NCBI GenBank assembly: GCA_046538345.1
Contig: JBKHJB010000119.1
Span: 1 to 7,221 of the forward strand
Direction of reading: 5' to 3'
Origin: PUND01 sp046538345
Lineage (GTDB): Bacteria; Planctomycetota; Phycisphaerae; SM23-33
DNA: 7,221 bases
The position numbers and the translations under genes were made by a program. Below the pieces are notes generated by a model that worked only from the letters and a program-made list of their open reading frames with translations, was not told the DNA's origin and ran no database searches. Shown here piece after piece: positions 1-7,178 of the stretch. How positions within the stretch are numbered: the first letter of the stretch is position 1; each line of letters opens with the position of its first letter.

Positions 1-41
1 ACTAGGCGGCGGACGCTGCAAAGTCAATCTCCTCTCCCTCG

Positions 42-101
42 CCTGCCAAAAGCGGCGGAGTCGCGGTGCTCCGGATGCAAGCTTGGCAGGGAAGCTTTTG
101 G
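42..101. repeat. Two overlapping, mutually exclusive inverted repeats
   Basis: CCTGCCAA at 42-49 is perfectly complementary to TTGGCAGG at 83-90. CCAAAAGC at 46-53, which shares four bases with the first arm, is perfectly complementary to GCTTTTGG at 94-101. One left arm can therefore pair with either of two right arms, but not with both at once. The element ends about 55 bp upstream of the sigma-54-like promoter at 157-172, a plausible place for an activator-binding site. If transcribed, it could instead form alternative RNA stems. Function is inferred; the repeats themselves are seen directly. Confidence 0.5.
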
Positions 102-144
102 TCCGCGAGATACCGCAAAAACGTTAAGCCACTACATGTGGGCA

Positions 145-177
145 TCTTATGCATACAGGCATAACACTTGCATAAGA
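145..177. repeat. Perfect 9-bp inverted repeat, possible operator
   Basis: TCTTATGCA (145-153) and TGCATAAGA (169-177) are perfect inverted copies separated by 15 bases. Inside, GCATAA occurs twice as a direct repeat (159-164 and 170-175), so TTATGC at 147-152 has two possible partners. This is the lowest-GC stretch of the upstream region. The right arm covers the -12 element of the sigma-54-like promoter, so a dimeric regulator bound here would compete with polymerase. It could also be an RNA stem if transcription starts further upstream. Confidence 0.45.
157..172 (+). promoter_or_regulatory. Candidate sigma-54 (RpoN) -24/-12 promoter for groEL1
   Basis: The sequence reads AGGCAT, five bases, then TTGCA. 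The sigma-54 consensus is TGGCAC-N5-TTGCW, with GG and GC nearly invariant and separated by exactly ten bases. Here GG is at 158-159 and GC at 170-171, exactly ten apart, and GGCA and TTGCA all match; the first T and last C of the -24 box do not. Transcription would begin near 183, leaving a leader of about 120 nt. No good sigma-70 pair was found nearby. Whether this genome has RpoN cannot be seen from the window. Confidence 0.45.
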
Positions 178-286
178 ACCGCGAGAAATCATTGTGCCGT
201 CATCCGGGCGTCTCGTTGCGGGCCCGTGGCGGCGACAGAGCCAGAAGCGTAGTTCACAACAATGCTAACCGGTAACAAACCCTGCG

Positions 287-293
287 AAAGGAG
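287..293 (+). promoter_or_regulatory. Shine-Dalgarno of groEL1
   Basis: AAAGGAG lies nine bases before the ATG at 303 (counting from the AGGAG core at 289-293). It decides the start, which also gives the canonical N-terminus MAAK. Confidence 0.85.
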
Positions 294-302
294 AGCTATC
301 TG

Positions 303-1991
<1,689 letters not shown>

Positions 1992-2057
1992 GCCCGGTCG
2001 CAAAAGCCCCTTACAAGCCGTTTGACTTGAACTCGATACTACGCCGAAAACCAGGAC

Positions 2058-2063
2058 AAGGAG
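2058..2063 (+). promoter_or_regulatory. Shine-Dalgarno of groES
   Basis: AAGGAG lies nine bases before the ATG at 2073. The surrounding start region resembles that of groEL2 closely (see findings). Confidence 0.85.
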
Positions 2064-2072
2064 CGATCAGAG

Positions 2073-2423
2073 ATGGCAGTGAAACCACTTGATGACAGAG
2101 TGTTGGTAAAGCAGTCCGAGGCCGAGGATACCAGCCCCGGCGGTATCGTCCTTCCGGACACCGCCAAGGAGAAGCCCCAGCGGGGCACGGTCAAGGCGGT
2201 AGGCCCGGGCAAGCTGCTCGATAGCGGCGAACGCGGGCAGATGAGTGTCAGTGTCGGCGACGAGGTGTTTTACGCCAAGTTTGCAGGGACCGAGATCAGT
2301 ATCGACCGCGAGGATTACGTTATCCTCCGCGAGTCGGACATACTGGCCGTCGTGGAGGAAAAGTCCGGCGGGCAGAAGAAATCTTCGAAGAAGAAGTCCT
2401 CCAAGAAGTCCAAAAAGTCCTGA
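2073..2423 (+). CDS. groES: Co-chaperonin GroES with Lys/Ser-rich C-terminal extension
   Basis: GroES forms the seven-subunit lid that closes the GroEL folding chamber in the cytosol. The core (1-96) has the family landmarks: PLDDRVLV at the N terminus, the mobile loop with GGIVLPD (Ile-Val-Leu at 25-27 contacts GroEL), RGTVKAVGPG, the VGDEVFYAKFAGTEI segment and ESDILAVV at the end of the fold. Typical GroES proteins have about 95-97 residues; this one has 116. The extra residues 97-116 are almost only Lys and Ser (ten Lys, seven Ser, two Gly and one Gln), a strongly basic, probably disordered tail. The gene lies between two groEL copies with short gaps and its own Shine-Dalgarno, so it is probably co-transcribed with both. 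It could serve either or both GroELs; the sequence does not say which. The core identity is secure, the role of the tail unknown. Confidence 0.97.
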   Translation: MAVKPLDDRVLVKQSEAEDTSPGGIVLPDTAKEKPQRGTVKAVGPGKLLDSGERGQMSVSVGDEVFYAKFAGTEISIDREDYVILRESDILAVVEEKSGGQKKSSKKKSSKKSKKS

Positions 2424-2460
2424 CTCGCCGGCAAAGCCAGTCAGCAAGTCAACGCCAACG

Positions 2461-2465
2461 AGGAG
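2461..2465 (+). promoter_or_regulatory. Shine-Dalgarno of groEL2
   Basis: AGGAG lies nine bases before the ATG at 2475, the same spacing as for groEL1 and groES. Confidence 0.85.
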
Positions 2466-2474
2466 CGATAAGCT

Positions 2475-4097
2475 ATGGCAGCAAAACAGATGCTCTACGA
2501 CAGCGACGCCAGGCAGTCCATGCTGTCCGGTGTCTCCAAGCTGGCCGACGTAGTAAAGGTCACGCTGGGACCGACCGGACGGAATGTGCTGCTGCAGAAA
2601 TCCTATGGCGGTCCGAAGGTGACCAAGGACGGCGTGACGGTCTCCAAGGAGGTCGATCTGCCCCAGCCGTTCGAGAACATGGGCGCCAAGATGGCCAACC
2701 AGGTCGCCTCAAAGACCGGCGACACCGCCGGCGACGGTACGACCACCGCGGTTGTGCTCGCCGAGGCGATGATGGCCGAGGGGCTCAAACACGTCTCCGC
2801 CGGTGGTCACCCCGAGGCAATCAAGCGGGGTATCGACCGGGCGGTTAACGCCGCGGTCGATGCCGTAGCCGAGCAGGCCCGTCAGGTCCGTGGCATAGAC
2901 GACCTGCGAAAGGTCGCCACTGTATCGGCCAACTGGGACCGCAATATCGGCGAGCTCATCGCCCAGGCCTTCGACAAGGTCGGAACCGACGGCGTCATCA
3001 GCGTCGAAGAGGGCAAGAGCACCGAAAACGAGATCGAGTTCGTCGAAGGTCTGCAGTTCGACAAGGGCTTCATCTCGGCGTACTTCATGACCAACACCTC
3101 CACACAGGAATGCGTGCTGGAGGACGCTTACGTATTCATCTATGAGAAGAAGCTCTCCAACCTGCGCGACTTCGTGCCGGTCCTCGAGAAGGCGATGTCG
3201 GCGGGCAAGCCCCTGCTGATTATCGCCGAGGACGTCGAGGGCGAGGCGCTGGCCGGGCTGGTCGTCAACCGTCTGCGAGGCGTATTGAATGTCTGCGCGG
3301 TCAAGGCGCCGGCGTTCGGCGACCGTCGCAAGCAGATGCTCGAGGACATCGCCACGCTTACCGGCGGGCAGTTCATCAGCGAGGACCTCGGCGTCGAGCT
3401 TGAGAACGTCGAACTGGACATGCTCGGTGAGGCGAAGCGCATCGTCGTGACCAAGGACAGCACGACGATCATCGAAGGCGCCGGTAAGAAGAAAGACATC
3501 GAGGCGCGCATCGAGCAGATCCGCAATCGTATCGAGAAGACCACCAGCGACTACGATCGCGAGAAGCTCCAGGAGCGTCTCGGCAAACTCACCGGCGGCG
3601 TAGCGGTGGTCCGCGCAGGCGCCGCGTCCGAGACCGAGATGAAGGAGCGTAAGGACCTTATCGACGACGCGGTGCACGCCACCCGCGCCGCGGCCGACGA
3701 GGGCGTGGTCCCGGGAGGCGGCGTAGCGCTGCTGCGTACGATTCCCGCCGTCGAGAAGGCGCGCGACAAGGCCCGCGGCGACGAAAAGACCGGCGTGGAC
3801 ATCGTGCTGAAAGCGTTGCGCGCACCGGCCGCCCGGATCGCCCACAACACCGGCGAAGACGGCGAAATCATAGTCGCCGATATCCTCAGCAAGAGCGGCA
3901 ACGTGGGCTTTGACGCGTCCACGGGCGAGTTCGTGGATATGGTCAAGGCCGGTATTATCGACCCCGCCAAGGTCACGCGGACGGCGCTTCAGAACGCCGG
4001 TTCCATGGCCGGTCTGCTGCTGACCACCGACCTGATGGTCACAGAGTACGACGAGGACGCCGAAGAAGATGCAGAGGTCCCCGAGGCCGTACATTAG
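2475..4097 (+). CDS. groEL: Chaperonin GroEL, copy 2 (acidic tail, no GGM)
   Basis: Second 60-kDa chaperonin, 540 residues, clearly paralogous to copy 1 but diverged over its whole length. ATPase residues are intact: TKDG with Asp52, GDGTTT with Asp87, Asp398 in LIDDAVHATR, VPGGG, and DP near 496, so it should be an active ATPase. The N-terminal region is standard (LGPTGRNVLLQKSYGGP). The apical segment reads FISAYF at 199-204, keeping Tyr203 and Phe204 but with Ala at 202 where E. coli has Pro; the equatorial segment has SANWD where SANSD or SANND is common. The C terminus has no GGM repeat: residues 524-540 contain nine acidic residues. The gene follows groES by 51 nt and is followed by terminator-like hairpins, so it probably ends the groE operon. 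A different cavity tail suggests a different client set from copy 1; this is inference. It might form its own rings or mix with copy 1. Confidence 0.98.
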   Translation: MAAKQMLYDSDARQSMLSGVSKLADVVKVTLGPTGRNVLLQKSYGGPKVTKDGVTVSKEVDLPQPFENMGAKMANQVASKTGDTAGDGTTTAVVLAEAMMAEGLKHVSAGGHPEAIKRGIDRAVNAAVDAVAEQARQVRGIDDLRKVATVSANWDRNIGELIAQAFDKVGTDGVISVEEGKSTENEIEFVEGLQFDKGFISAYFMTNTSTQECVLEDAYVFIYEKKLSNLRDFVPVLEKAMSAGKPLLIIAEDVEGEALAGLVVNRLRGVLNVCAVKAPAFGDRRKQMLEDIATLTGGQFISEDLGVELENVELDMLGEAKRIVVTKDSTTIIEGAGKKKDIEARIEQIRNRIEKTTSDYDREKLQERLGKLTGGVAVVRAGAASETEMKERKDLIDDAVHATRAAADEGVVPGGGVALLRTIPAVEKARDKARGDEKTGVDIVLKALRAPAARIAHNTGEDGEIIVADILSKSGNVGFDASTGEFVDMVKAGIIDPAKVTRTALQNAGSMAGLLLTTDLMVTEYDEDAEEDAEVPEAVH

Positions 4098-4121
4098 TAT
4101 CTGCGGCCTCGCAGTCAGATA
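4098..4121 (+). other. Small alternative hairpins just after groEL2
   Basis: Directly after the stop codon, CTGCG (4101-4105) and CGCAG (4110-4114) form a five-pair stem with a four-base loop. The outer arms TATCTG (4098-4103) and CAGATA (4116-4121) are also complementary but compete for part of the same bases. This may protect the mRNA 3' end or form part of the terminator region. Confidence 0.4.
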
Positions 4122-4131
4122 GATACCAGCA

Positions 4132-4170
4132 GGATGGGGCGCCGACGCCGCCGGCCGAGGCGCCCCGTCT
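4132..4170 (+). terminator. Strong GC-rich hairpin, probable terminator of the groE operon
   Basis: GGGGCGCC (4136-4143) and GGCGCCCC (4159-4166) form a perfect eight-pair stem with a 15-base loop. The stem extends outward by four more pairs (4132-4135 with 4167-4170), two of them G-U wobbles. The following bases (GTCTCTGTT) are only mildly T-rich, so it is not a textbook intrinsic terminator. It may stop, slow or process the transcript between groEL2 and the next gene. Confidence 0.5.
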
Positions 4171-4193
4171 CTGTTCAGACCGGAATCAGTATG

Positions 4194-4223
4194 CCCGAGG
4201 CACAAAGCAACCGGAGCTTCGGG
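4194..4223 (+). other. Second intergenic hairpin before the propeller gene
   Basis: CCCGAGGC (4194-4201) can pair with GCTTCGGG (4216-4223): eight pairs including one wobble, loop of 14 bases. No T-run follows. Role unknown; it lies in the leader or spacer of the following gene. Confidence 0.3.
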
Positions 4224-4262
4224 TGTAATCGCGGACGTTCAATTTGCATGGAGAACCAACCG

Positions 4263-4268
4263 GGAGGT
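4263..4268 (+). promoter_or_regulatory. Shine-Dalgarno deciding the start of the propeller gene
   Basis: GGAGGT lies five bases before the ATG at 4274. The frame is open further upstream to a TTG at 4244, but that codon has no ribosome binding site, and starting there would put ten polar residues before the signal peptide. The 4274 start is preferred. Confidence 0.7.
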
Positions 4269-4273
4269 CTCAG

Positions 4274-5350
4274 ATGCCGGGCAAGTCGACACGGGCCATC
4301 AAACTCACCATGGCGATAGTGCTGATGACTGCTTCAGCAGCCGGCGCCCACGGGCTTATAACCGCCGCGGCCGACAGCGACGGCAGCGTGGTGGCGACTG
4401 GTGGATACAATCGGGCGGTCTTCGTTCTGGAAACCTCCGACTGGACAGTGACGCAGCGCATCTGGATCGGAGCGTGGGTGCGGCACATCGCCTTCAGCAA
4501 CGACGGTAGTCGCTGCCTGGTACTGGACGACGCCCAACGCCTCCACGTGTTCGACACGTCCGACTGGGACAAGCTTAAAACCATAGAAAACGTCAGCGCG
4601 CTGGCAGTCGCCTCCGACGCCGACGTGGCGGTAACCGCCGGAGGCCCGGACGACGAATCCGGCATCTCGATACATGTCTGGAACCTGCCGGAATGCACCG
4701 TCAGCGAGAAGATTCTGCCCCCCGAGGGCTCACAGCGGAAGCTGTCGCAGGTGGCGGTCTCCGCCGACGGCGCAACGGCATTTGCCAGAACCGTCGCTTT
4801 CGAAAGCGACGAAGAGACCGACACCGTATTCGCCGATTCCTACGAGGGCTTTGCGCGTCAGCAGATATCGAAGCTGCGCTCCGACGGTAAGGTATCGGCC
4901 ATCATGACGTTCGACCTCGACGCCGGTTCCGTCGTGGACGAAGTTGTCTGCTTCGACCATCCCACGATAGCGCAGCTCCGTAAGGACAGGATGTTTGTGG
5001 TTGACGGTCGGGTTATAACGGCCGCCTACGCCGGATACCTGGGCATACTCGACCCTTCGGAAGGAACATACAGACCGATAGCGCATAACCGCCTGTCCTA
5101 CGGGTCGGGCCTGTCCGGACGCGGCGAAGTATATGTCGGCTCGCTCCGCGATTTCATGGTTCTGGCGCCGAACGGGCAGGAACTGCTGGAGGAACCCGCC
5201 CGGATACCCGAGCTGCCGGGCTGGGCGGAGTACCTCTGCTGGTTCGCCCCGCTGGGACAGGACCGTGTCCTCGCCGTGACGACGGCATACCGGCTGGTCG
5301 TTATCGACCGTAAGAGCCGCGATGTGCTCAACGTGGTGCACTGCTACTGA
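4274..5350 (+). CDS. Predicted exported beta-propeller (WD40/YVTN-like) protein, function unknown
   Basis: A 358-residue protein I do not recognise as a named family. The N terminus looks like a Sec signal peptide: basic start (KSTRAIK, 4-10), hydrophobic stretch (11-24), then small residues with AGA-H near 23-26 as a likely cleavage site. The rest reads as repeated beta-propeller blades. Blade-like units fall at about 27-63, 69-104, 107-147 and from 157, each with a hydrophobic strand, an SDG/SNDG-type turn and a final strand. The first two end in the matching motifs FVLETSDW and HVFDTSDW, the third in IHVWNLPE. The C-terminal part (about 240-358) has more strand patterns such as YRLVVIDR, so seven blades are plausible. 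No catalytic motif or lipobox is seen. It stops three bases before a possible upstream dnaJ ATG, so it probably shares an operon with dnaJ and grpE. It could be a scaffold or binding protein in the cell envelope. Confidence 0.75.
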   Translation: MPGKSTRAIKLTMAIVLMTASAAGAHGLITAAADSDGSVVATGGYNRAVFVLETSDWTVTQRIWIGAWVRHIAFSNDGSRCLVLDDAQRLHVFDTSDWDKLKTIENVSALAVASDADVAVTAGGPDDESGISIHVWNLPECTVSEKILPPEGSQRKLSQVAVSADGATAFARTVAFESDEETDTVFADSYEGFARQQISKLRSDGKVSAIMTFDLDAGSVVDEVVCFDHPTIAQLRKDRMFVVDGRVITAAYAGYLGILDPSEGTYRPIAHNRLSYGSGLSGRGEVYVGSLRDFMVLAPNGQELLEEPARIPELPGWAEYLCWFAPLGQDRVLAVTTAYRLVVIDRKSRDVLNVVHCY

Positions 5351-5356
5351 CGCATG

Positions 5357-5363
5357 TATAAAT
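5357..5363 (+). promoter_or_regulatory. Possible -10 box immediately before dnaJ
   Basis: TATAAAT stands out in a GC-rich context, between the stop of the propeller gene and the dnaJ ATG at 5375. TATAAA matches five of six bases of the sigma-70 -10 consensus, but the last, well-conserved T is missing and no good -35 is found 16-18 bases upstream. If used, transcription would start near 5369-5370, about five bases before the dnaJ start, giving a near-leaderless mRNA. Confidence 0.2.
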
Positions 5364-5374
5364 CTCCCGATTCA

Positions 5375-6520
5375 ATGGCAGAGAAACGCGACTATTACGA
5401 AATTCTGGGCGTCGCCCGTGACGCAAGCGCCGAGGAGATAAAGCGCGCCTACAGGCGAGGTGCGCTGAGATACCACCCCGACAAGTTCGACGGGGACAAG
5501 TCCGAAGGTGAACGGAAGTTCAAGGAGCTTTCCGAGGCCTACGAGGTGCTCGCGGACCCGCAGAAGCGACAGAGGTACGACCAGTACGGCCACGAGGGTC
5601 TCAAGGGCGCGGGCGTTCACGACTTCTCGTCGATGGGCTTCGGCGACATATTCTCGATGTTCCAGGATATCTTCGGTGACTTCGGGATGGGCGGTTTCGG
5701 CCGGGGCGGACCTGCCGGCCGAGCCGAACGCGGCATGGACCTGGAAACCGAGGTGCAGGTGACGCTGGAGGAAGCCGCCAACGGCACCGACCGGACACTC
5801 CAGTTTCAGCGCATGGCCGTATGTACCGAATGCGACGGCGGCGGCGCCCGCAAGGGCACCAGCGCACAGAAATGCGATACCTGCGGTGGATACGGACAGG
5901 TAAAGGAGCAGGTACAGGGCTTCTTCGGACTCGGCGTACGCGTCCGGCCGTGCCCGAACTGCCGCGGCCGGGGGACCATCGTGACCGATCCGTGTCCCAC
6001 CTGCGGAGGCAGCGGACGTCGGGAAAAGGATACCGAGGTAACCGTGCGTATACCACCGGGCGTGCGGGACGGTCAGATCCTGCGGATCCGCAACGAGGGC
6101 GAACCGGGGCGCAGGGGCGTAACCCACGGCGACCTGCACGTGTACGTTCGCGTAAAGCCCCACCCGCTGCTGGTCCGCCGCGGCGACGACCTTTTCTGCG
6201 ACGTGCCCGTATCGTTCACTCAGGCCGCCCTCGGCGGGACCGTTGAGGTTCCCACGCTGGACGGACCCGAGCACGTGGACGTACCGGCCGGTACGCAAAC
6301 AGGCGACATACTGACCCTCAAACGCCGCGGGATGCCCTCGCCACGGACGGGCAAGCGCGGAGACGAGCACGTTCAGGTCTTTGTGGAAGTACCCAAAAAG
6401 CTCAACCGCAAGCAGCGGGAACTGCTCGAAAGCTTCGCCGAGACCGAACACGACAACATAGGCCAACAGCGCAAGAGTTTTCTGGACAAGCTGAAGGGCT
6501 ATTTCGGTTCCCGGGAATAG
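5375..6520 (+). CDS. dnaJ: Chaperone DnaJ (type I Hsp40)
   Basis: Co-chaperone that delivers unfolded proteins to DnaK and stimulates its ATPase, in the cytosol. At 381 residues it has the full type I layout. The J domain (about 5-71) has the essential HPD at 34-36 and the typical RDYYEILGV start. A Gly/Phe-rich linker (about 72-120) follows. Four zinc-binding CxxCxGxG motifs begin at Cys150, Cys167, Cys193 and Cys207. The C-terminal substrate domains contain IPPGVRDGQ and GDLHV, and a dimerisation end follows. The start is set at 5375 because MAEKRDYYE is the family's usual N terminus; an in-frame ATG at 5354 would add seven residues. Neither start has a Shine-Dalgarno, unlike the other genes here. 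Translation may be coupled to the upstream gene, which ends at 5350, or start on a very short leader. grpE follows after 22 nt. Confidence 0.97.
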   Translation: MAEKRDYYEILGVARDASAEEIKRAYRRGALRYHPDKFDGDKSEGERKFKELSEAYEVLADPQKRQRYDQYGHEGLKGAGVHDFSSMGFGDIFSMFQDIFGDFGMGGFGRGGPAGRAERGMDLETEVQVTLEEAANGTDRTLQFQRMAVCTECDGGGARKGTSAQKCDTCGGYGQVKEQVQGFFGLGVRVRPCPNCRGRGTIVTDPCPTCGGSGRREKDTEVTVRIPPGVRDGQILRIRNEGEPGRRGVTHGDLHVYVRVKPHPLLVRRGDDLFCDVPVSFTQAALGGTVEVPTLDGPEHVDVPAGTQTGDILTLKRRGMPSPRTGKRGDEHVQVFVEVPKKLNRKQRELLESFAETEHDNIGQQRKSFLDKLKGYFGSRE

Positions 6521-6525
6521 ACGCC

Positions 6526-6533
6526 AGGAGAGG
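6526..6533 (+). promoter_or_regulatory. Shine-Dalgarno of grpE
   Basis: AGGAGAGG lies nine bases before the ATG at 6543 and sets the start, in the short gap after dnaJ. Confidence 0.75.
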
Positions 6534-6542
6534 CATACAGCG

Positions 6543-7178
6543 ATGAGCAGTAAACGACGTGAGAACAGAAAAGAAGACAAACACCAGAACAACGGCGTCG
6601 AGGCGCCCCAGGAAAAGCCGCAGCAGCAGGGCGAGCAGCAGGATGCCCAGCCGCCGGAGCCGGACGCCGAGAGCTTCCAAGCCGAACAGGCCGATGAAGA
6701 CCTCGATACCCTTCGCGCCGAGCGGGACGACCTGCGCCAGCGCCTCCAACGCGTCTCGGCCGACTATGTGAACTATAAGAAGCGCATTCAAAGAGACATA
6801 GAGCAGGCCCGAGAATTCGCAAACGAGGACCTTGTCAAATCCCTGTTGGGCGTGCTGGACGACATGGAACGTGCTCTCGAGGCCGCCCGCGCCGACCACG
6901 ACGAGGACGACCCGCTTCTGAAGGGCATGCAGATCGTCCACGACAACGCCCTGAGTACGCTGGGCAAGTTCGGACTCGAGCCGATAGAAGCCGAAGGCAA
7001 GCCCTTCGACCCCGATAAGCACGCCGCCATGATGCAGGAGCCAAGCGAGGACCACCCGCCACAGACCGTCCTGCGCGAGCTTCAGAAGGGCTATATGCTC
7101 AAAGGTCGCACCATCCGCCCCTCGGCGGTGGTGGTTTCCGCACCGCCACAGGACGAGCAGGACCAACAGGACCAGTAG
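6543..7178 (+). CDS. grpE: Nucleotide exchange factor GrpE
   Basis: GrpE releases ADP from DnaK and so resets the DnaK-DnaJ cycle in the cytosol; its long helix can also act as a heat sensor. The 211 residues start with a polar, Gln/Glu-rich, probably disordered segment (1-50). A long coiled-coil helix for dimerisation (about 52-95) follows, including DYVNYKKRIQRD, a family hallmark. Next come the helical segment LVKSLLGVLDDMERAL and the C-terminal beta domain with the GrpE signature region (about 155-198: FDPDKHAAMM, TVLRELQKGY, LKGRTIRPSAVVVS). The last residues (201-211) are a short Gln/Asp tail. It is slightly longer than E. coli GrpE (197 residues) because of the low-complexity ends. It follows dnaJ by 22 nt and is probably co-transcribed. 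No dnaK is in the window. Confidence 0.97.
   Translation: MSSKRRENRKEDKHQNNGVEAPQEKPQQQGEQQDAQPPEPDAESFQAEQADEDLDTLRAERDDLRQRLQRVSADYVNYKKRIQRDIEQAREFANEDLVKSLLGVLDDMERALEAARADHDEDDPLLKGMQIVHDNALSTLGKFGLEPIEAEGKPFDPDKHAAMMQEPSEDHPPQTVLRELQKGYMLKGRTIRPSAVVVSAPPQDEQDQQDQ

Larger units (their letters stand above)
1..302 (+). other. Upstream non-coding region of the groE block
   Basis: No convincing gene is seen in these 302 bases; the open frames entering here from the reverse strand are shadows of groEL1. The region is GC-rich except for a low-GC patch at about 145-177. It holds two competing inverted repeats (42-101), a 9-bp inverted repeat (145-177) overlapping a sigma-54-like promoter (157-172), a small GC hairpin (CGGGC 205-209 with GCCCG 222-226), and the groEL1 Shine-Dalgarno. 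No copy of the HrcA operator CIRCE (TTAGCACTC-N9-GAGTGCTAA) and no convincing sigma-32 promoter were found on reading. The end of an upstream gene is not recognisable. Confidence 0.7.

Noticed and set aside
61..108. TCGCGG (61-66) complementary to CCGCGA (103-108)
   Set aside because: A 6-bp GC-rich pairing over this distance is expected by chance and would cross the stronger pairings.
262..274. ATGCTAACCGG as a CIRCE half-site
   Set aside because: Only a loose resemblance to one arm; no partner arm at nine bases.
2022..2040. TTGACT/CTTGAA and GATACT before groES as an internal promoter
   Set aside because: The -35 and -10 like parts are only seven bases apart, and no CCCCAT-type sigma-32 -10 follows CTTGAA at a proper distance.
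2709..4205. Long open frame on the reverse strand, 498 codons, opposite groEL2
   Set aside because: It mirrors the codon structure of a GC-rich conserved gene on the other strand, resembles no family I know, and has no ribosome binding site that convinces. Treated as a shadow of groEL2.
4224..4229. TGTAAT as a -10 box for the propeller gene
   Set aside because: It lacks the A at the second position, the most important -10 base, and has no -35 match 16-18 bases upstream.
4244..4273. TTG start extending the propeller protein by ten residues
   Set aside because: No ribosome binding site before it, and the extension would precede a good signal peptide; the ATG at 4274 with GGAGGT is better.
4134..4319. 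Small forward frame encoding an Arg-rich peptide after groEL2
   Set aside because: Its start lies inside the strong hairpin at 4132-4170, there is no Shine-Dalgarno, and it runs into the propeller gene in another frame.
5372..6592. Long open frame on the reverse strand, 406 codons, opposite dnaJ
   Set aside because: Same situation: it is fully antisense to a clear dnaJ and its translation shows no recognisable domain.
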